Assembly: GCF_002915575.1 (NCBI RefSeq)
Contig: NZ_PQGD01000005.1
Span: forward strand, 186,001 to 250,000
DNA length: 64,000 nt
Reading direction: 5' to 3'
Source of the DNA: Superficieibacter electus
GTDB lineage: Bacteria > Pseudomonadota > Gammaproteobacteria > Enterobacterales > Enterobacteriaceae
Shown here piece after piece: positions 59,911 through 64,000 of this stretch. The notes under the pieces are model-generated. The model searched no databases and was not told the DNA's origin. It saw only the letters and a program-made list of their open reading frames with translations. The stretch's first letter is position 1. Each line of letters starts with the position of its first letter. A program made the translations under genes and the position numbers.

Positions 59911-62412
59911 CTATTCTTTCGGCGTAAACCGCAGCAGCCTGTTGGCATTACTCACCACCGTTATTGACGACAGTGCCATTGCCGCGCCGGCAACCACCGG
60001 GTTAAGCAGCGTACCGGTCAACGGCCAGAGAATGCCGGCAGCGACGGGAATGCCCAGCGAATTATAGACAAAGGCCCCCAGCAAGTTCTGTTTCATGTTA
60101 CGCAGCGTGGCGCGGGAGATCGCCAGTGCGTCTGCTACCCCCATTAAGCTGTGACGCATCAGGGTGATCGCCGCGGTTTCAATTGCCACGTCGCTACCGC
60201 CGCCCATCGCGATGCCGACGTCTGCCTGTGCCAGCGCGGGCGCGTCGTTAATACCGTCGCCAATCATCGCTACCTGCCGTCCTTCGCGTTGCAATTTTTT
60301 AATCGCTTCCGCTTTGCCATCGGGCAGGACGCCTGCGATCACCTCATCAATGCCCGCTTCCCGGGCTATTGCGCGGGCGGTGGTTTCGTTATCGCCAGTC
60401 AACATAACCAGCCGATAACCTGCCTGATGTAAGCGTTGGAGTGCCGGCACGCTATCTTCACGTAGAGAATCCCGGATGGCAAAAAGCGCGGCAATCTTGC
60501 CGTCAATCGCCAGCAGCACGGGTGTTGCACCTTGTGACGCTTGCCGATCTATCTCATCATGCAGCGCGTCTGTGGCGATCCCTTGATCATCCAGCAGCGC
60601 CCGGTTGCCCAGTAGCAGAGTATGACCTTCTGCTTCGCCGCTGACGCCCAGACCGCGCAGGGTACGAAACGCTTTTACCTCTGGCAGCGTCTGAGTTTGT
60701 GCTTTGTCGAGGATCGCCCGGGCCAGCGGGTGACGTGATCCTTGCTCAAGCGCGGCCGCCAGTCGTAGTGCCTGCGCTTCATCAATACCGGCCACGGTTT
60801 TCACCGTCACGACCTCTGGTTTTCCTTCGGTGAGTGTGCCGGTTTTATCGAACACCAGCGTATCCAGATTGCTGGCGCGCTGAAGGGCATCCGCATCCCG
60901 CACCAGAACGCCGAATTCGGCCGCGCGCCCGACGCCAGCAATAATCGACATCGGCGTTGCCAGACCAAGCGCACAGGGGCAGGCGATAATCAGCACGGTA
61001 GTGGCAATCACCAGCGTATAAACAATTTGCGGCGCGGGGCCGAAGAAGTACCAGATCGCGGCGCTAAACAGCGCGATGGCAACCACCACCGGCACGAAAA
61101 TAGCGGAAATCTTATCGGCCAACTGACCGATTTGCGGTTTGCTGCTCTGCGCCTGGCGTACCATGTGAATAATACGAGATAACGTGGTCTGGCTGCCTAC
61201 TGCGCTGGCCTGAAACAGCACGCTGCCGTCCTGGACTACCGTCCCTGCATGCACTTCATCGCCATTGCCTTTCTGCTGCGGTACCGGCTCACCGGTTAAC
61301 ATGGCTTCATCCAGCCACGCCTCGCCCTGGGTAATTTTGCCGTCAACCGGCACACGATCGCCGGTGGCCAGGCGCAACGTCATGCCCGGCGTCACGTCAG
61401 CCAGCGGCAGATCCTTTTCGCCTTCATCCGTTATCACGCGGGCGGTAGGGGGAGTCAGATCGAGCAGTTTTTCCAGCGCTTTTGACGAACGCTGACGCGC
61501 CCGCGCTTCCAGCATATGGCCGAGGTTAATCAGACCAATAATCATCGCGCTGGCTTCATAATAGAGATGCCGCGCTTCCATCGGAAACCATTGCGGCCAC
61601 AGGTTGACACTCATGGAGTAAAGCCAGGCGACGCCGGTACCAAGGGCAACCAGCGTGTCCATCGTGGCGGTGCGGTTAAGCAGACTTTTCCACGCGCTAC
61701 GATAGAAATGACCACCAGCAAAGACCATGACTGCGAGCGTCAACACGCCGATAGCCAGCCACAGGTTACGGTTGTCATGAGTCACCATCATATTGTCGCC
61801 GATCATTCCCCAGAGCATCACCGGCACACCCACTGCCAGCGCAACCACGGCCTGCCAACGAAAGCGCTTCATAGTGGCGATGGCGGTTTGCTGCTGGCGC
61901 TCACGACGTTTGACGTCATCTTCAATGGCTTCCGCGCCATAGCCTGCTTTTTCCACCGCCTGTACTAATTCAGCGGCAGAGGCATGCCCCATGACCAGGG
62001 CAGTACGCTCCGCCAGATTGACCCGCGCCTGTGTCACGCCCGGTACGCTTTGTAGTGCTTTTTGTACCCGGGACACACAGCTGGCACAGCTCATACCGCT
62101 TAATAACAGCTGTTGACTGTCATCGCTGGTCTGTGCTGTCGGAAGCTGAGAAGAAACCGCTGTCAGTGCTTCCGACGGGATTGATGACTCCGCCAGCGGT
62201 TTAGATTTTGGGTGGGTTAACTCCGCGCCATACCCGGCCTGCTGAACAGTTTCAATCAGCGACTCGGCACTGGCGCTGCCAGTTACGTGCGCTTCGGTAA
62301 TGGTGACCTCAGCCTGTTCAACATCGGGACGCTGTTCAAGGCTTTCCTTCACGCGCTTAACGCAGTGGCCGCAGGAAAGGCCGTCCAGCGTCAGGTCGAT
62401 TGTGTGAGACAT
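59911..62412 (-). CDS. copA: CopA copper-exporting P1B-ATPase
   Basis: 833 residues (E. coli 834). Two N-terminal metal-binding domains (LSCGHC at residues 12-17, MSCASC at about 107-112), eight membrane helices, the CPC copper site in [12 protein letters not shown], the phosphorylated Asp in [12 protein letters not shown], and [11 protein letters not shown]. It pumps Cu(I) to the periplasm. Transcribed from the CueR-type promoter upstream. A frameshift signal after domain 1 also yields a 70-residue chaperone. Confidence 0.97.
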   Translation of the reverse strand: MSHTIDLTLDGLSCGHCVKRVKESLEQRPDVEQAEVTITEAHVTGSASAESLIETVQQAGYGAELTHPKSKPLAESSIPSEALTAVSSQLPTAQTSDDSQQLLLSGMSCASCVSRVQKALQSVPGVTQARVNLAERTALVMGHASAAELVQAVEKAGYGAEAIEDDVKRRERQQQTAIATMKRFRWQAVVALAVGVPVMLWGMIGDNMMVTHDNRNLWLAIGVLTLAVMVFAGGHFYRSAWKSLLNRTATMDTLVALGTGVAWLYSMSVNLWPQWFPMEARHLYYEASAMIIGLINLGHMLEARARQRSSKALEKLLDLTPPTARVITDEGEKDLPLADVTPGMTLRLATGDRVPVDGKITQGEAWLDEAMLTGEPVPQQKGNGDEVHAGTVVQDGSVLFQASAVGSQTTLSRIIHMVRQAQSSKPQIGQLADKISAIFVPVVVAIALFSAAIWYFFGPAPQIVYTLVIATTVLIIACPCALGLATPMSIIAGVGRAAEFGVLVRDADALQRASNLDTLVFDKTGTLTEGKPEVVTVKTVAGIDEAQALRLAAALEQGSRHPLARAILDKAQTQTLPEVKAFRTLRGLGVSGEAEGHTLLLGNRALLDDQGIATDALHDEIDRQASQGATPVLLAIDGKIAALFAIRDSLREDSVPALQRLHQAGYRLVMLTGDNETTARAIAREAGIDEVIAGVLPDGKAEAIKKLQREGRQVAMIGDGINDAPALAQADVGIAMGGGSDVAIETAAITLMRHSLMGVADALAISRATLRNMKQNLLGAFVYNSLGIPVAAGILWPLTGTLLNPVVAGAAMALSSITVVSNANRLLRFTPKE
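62154..62212 (-). promoter_or_regulatory. copA programmed -1 frameshift signal producing CopA(Z)
   Basis: On the coding strand, slippery CCCAAAA (62212-62206) spans codons 67-69. After a -1 slip the ribosome reads ATC then TAA, ending a protein of 70 residues containing only metal-binding domain 1, the size of E. coli CopA(Z). AAACCGCT (62202-62195) pairs with AGCGGTTT (62161-62154) downstream as a stimulatory stem. Confidence 0.85.
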
Positions 62413-62481
62413 GGTGGAACTCCTGTATTCTGGATCGTAAAAAATAGCGATCGTAGTAGTGACTTTCGCTAACTATTGCTA

Positions 62482-62512
62482 AGGTTAAACCTTCCCGCAA
62501 GGGGAAGGTCAA
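62482..62512 (-). promoter_or_regulatory. CueR-type copA promoter
   Basis: -35 TTGACC (62512-62507), 19-bp spacer containing CCTTCCCC-TTG-CGGGAAGG, -10 TAACCT (62487-62482). The long spacer with a dyad is the hallmark of MerR-family activation and closely matches the E. coli copA promoter. Confidence 0.93.
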
Positions 62513-62521
62513 GGGGGAATC

Positions 62522-62926
62522 ATGAATATCAGTGATGTAGCGAAAAAAACGGGTCTCACCAGTAAGGCGATACGCTTTTACGAAGAGAAAGGGCTGGTTA
62601 CACCGCCGCTGCGCAGTGAAAATGGCTATCGTAGCTACACGCAGCAGCATCTGGACGAGCTGACTCTCCTGCGCCAGGCGCGGCTGGTGGGTTTTAATCT
62701 GGAGGAGTGTGGTGAGCTGGTGGATCTGTTCAATGATCCCGCGCGTCACAGTGCCGATGTGAAGAAGCGTACCCTGGAGAAAGTGGCTGAGATAGAGCAG
62801 CACATTGTTCAGTTGCAGGAGATGCGCCAGCAGCTTTTGACGCTGGCAGAAAGTTGCCCTGGCGATGACGGGGCAGCCTGTCCCATTATTGATAACCTTG
62901 CCGGGTGTTGCCACCGTCGCGCTTAG
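62522..62926 (+). CDS. cueR: CueR, MerR-family copper-responsive activator
   Basis: 134 residues (E. coli 135). [20 protein letters not shown] is the winged helix, followed by a long dimerisation helix and a metal loop [11 protein letters not shown] whose two Cys are separated by seven residues (Cys112/Cys120 in E. coli). It activates copA and cueO on Cu(I), Ag(I) or Au(I). It is directly divergent from copA; E. coli has glsA-ybaT between them. The 3' end overlaps the next gene by 4 bp. Confidence 0.96.
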   Translation: MNISDVAKKTGLTSKAIRFYEEKGLVTPPLRSENGYRSYTQQHLDELTLLRQARLVGFNLEECGELVDLFNDPARHSADVKKRTLEKVAEIEQHIVQLQEMRQQLLTLAESCPGDDGAACPIIDNLAGCCHRRA

Positions 62927-64000
62927 CGCTGGCGAAAATAATCATCAACAATCTTCGTTAAATCAGGGCGATAAGCATCGTCATCTATTAAAAATTCGAC
63001 AAAAAAGTCATCTACCTGCTGGCAGGGTTGTTGCGCCAGCAGGGTAAACGCCAGATGACAGTAAGTTCTCCCGCAATCGTGCTGATAGACGAAACGGGCG
63101 AACGGCATAAACTGCGTGGAGTGGGTGTAATACAGCGCCTCAAGGATCAGGGGCACGTCCTCATCTTGCAGGAGGGTTTGCCCTTCGATAATGCGCTGGA
63201 TACGCTTCTCGCTTATATCCCCGGCCTCAAGGATCGTGCTGGCTGTCGCCACATCGGGAAAGACGGCAGCACAATGCGCAAATTCCTCAGGCCAGGAAAA
63301 TGTGTCGTTGTGTACGGATGATGTACAGGCCTGATATTGTTCGCTGTTCAGGCGGGAGTAGTGGATAGCCTTCGGGATTCCTTTAATAAACGCCGTTGCC
63401 GACAGGGACTCGCCATTGTAAAAGGTCAGGCTTTCTTTAGTGCTTCTGCTGACTGGCGCAATCACCAGGCTTTTCAGCGGTCGCTTTTCAAGGGCGGCAG
63501 CGCTGGCCTTATGGTGACCGTCCAGCAGCGCGCAAAGATAAGCGTCGTTAAAATACCAGGCAATAGCGCGGGTGTCGGGTTTATCACGGTAATACGCCGC
63601 TCGCTCTGCATTGTAATGCGCCGGAGACTGGGTGGGTAACAGATACAGCGGCCCGGGCGTAGAGTATTGCATTTCCCGATCCATCACGCTGACCGTCGCC
63701 GGGTTCAGGCTCTTTTGCTGACTGACGTCCCAGAAAAAATGGCCGTTGCCGTCGGTAGGGTACAATTCCCGATCCTCCAGCAGATAATAGCCGGACGGCA
63801 GGAGCATGAGCAGCGGTTCAAGGTGGGAGAGGGACGTCGGCAGATCGTGAAAGGGCTGATTCCACTCCGCCATGGCGGAGAGAAATTGCGCAGCCCCTTT
63901 TCTGTCAGCACCGAACCCGGCGGAGACCATTCCCGCACAGGTCGGGCATTCATCTGGCCAGAGATTAATGAGTGGCGTGTCCTGCCACGTCAATGAGCAC
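62923..64000 (-). CDS. Uncharacterised protein with a DGHHK motif (probably 5'-truncated by the window)
   Basis: At least 356 residues. The frame stays open to the window end, and the best in-window start is a TTG at 63993, so the true start may be outside. Visible features are a CxxC near the N-terminus (ECPTCAG) and [11 protein letters not shown] at about residues 157-167, similar to the ParB/sulfiredoxin-type GHHR motif. The rest ([20 protein letters not shown], then a helical C-terminus) is unrecognised; no membrane segment is seen. It is convergent with cueR, overlapping by 4 bp, and absent beside cueR in E. coli K-12. Confidence 0.65.
   Translation of the reverse strand, partial: CSLTWQDTPLINLWPDECPTCAGMVSAGFGADRKGAAQFLSAMAEWNQPFHDLPTSLSHLEPLLMLLPSGYYLLEDRELYPTDGNGHFFWDVSQQKSLNPATVSVMDREMQYSTPGPLYLLPTQSPAHYNAERAAYYRDKPDTRAIAWYFNDAYLCALLDGHHKASAAALEKRPLKSLVIAPVSRSTKESLTFYNGESLSATAFIKGIPKAIHYSRLNSEQYQACTSSVHNDTFSWPEEFAHCAAVFPDVATASTILEAGDISEKRIQRIIEGQTLLQDEDVPLILEALYYTHSTQFMPFARFVYQHDCGRTYCHLAFTLLAQQPCQQVDDFFVEFLIDDDAYRPDLTKIVDDYFRQR

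Overview
This window is chromosomal DNA from a member of the Enterobacteriaceae. Nearly every gene has a recognisable Escherichia coli/Salmonella counterpart, and the order follows the E. coli ppiD-to-cueR segment. Three Salmonella/Citrobacter-like traits are a cysteine-synthase-like gene beside decR, the rpmE2-rpmJ2 pair near ylaC, and copA and cueR sitting divergently with no glsA-ybaT between them. Together with sitABCD between ushA and ybaK and the absence of aes, this suggests Citrobacter or a close relative. The genus is inferred from gene order and recalled protein sequences, not from a search.

Layout. 1-14,350: 3' end of ppiD, ybaV, fadM, a tandem BIME, queC, ybaE, cof, a PLP enzyme divergent from decR, the mdlAB ABC exporter, the nitrogen-control operon glnK-amtB behind a sigma-54 promoter with an NtrC site, tesB and ybaY. 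14,351-17,872: atl, the 4.5S RNA gene ffs, a two-gene module with a ribbon-helix-helix protein in the place where E. coli has ybaA, then pdeB with a flavin-reductase-like gene. 17,974-24,332 is an accessory block: a GntR regulator, a mannonate-dehydratase-like enolase-superfamily enzyme and a PTS EIIBC (a probable sugar or sugar-acid system); the Zur-controlled alternative ribosomal proteins rpmE2-rpmJ2; and a GNAT acetyltransferase divergent from a MocR regulator. 24,292-49,154 is core genome: ylaC, maa, hha-tomB, acrAB with acrR, mscK, ybaM-priC, ybaN, apt, dnaX-ybaB-recR, htpG, adk, hemH, gsk, ybaL and fsr. REP/BIME repeats sit in several of the intergenic gaps.

49,324-58,240: ushA, then a second accessory block absent from E. 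coli K-12 at this position. It holds an uncharacterised zinc-ribbon/PD-(D/E)xK-like nuclease, a ketopantoate-reductase-like oxidoreductase, a two-part cold-shock-domain protein, and the sitABCD metal importer with an RluA-type pseudouridine synthase coupled to its end. 58,373-64,000: ybaK, the small RNA gene chiX, ybaP, copA divergent from cueR, and an uncharacterised gene that is probably cut by the window edge.

Metal homeostasis recurs: a Zur box, MntR and Fur boxes, and a CueR promoter. Two programmed -1 frameshift sites are readable (dnaX and copA). No tRNA, insertion sequence, prophage or CRISPR array was seen. The strongest candidates for undescribed biology are the nuclease-like gene at 51,049-52,152, the ribbon-helix-helix pair at 15,165-15,625, the sit-coupled pseudouridine synthase and the gene beside cueR.
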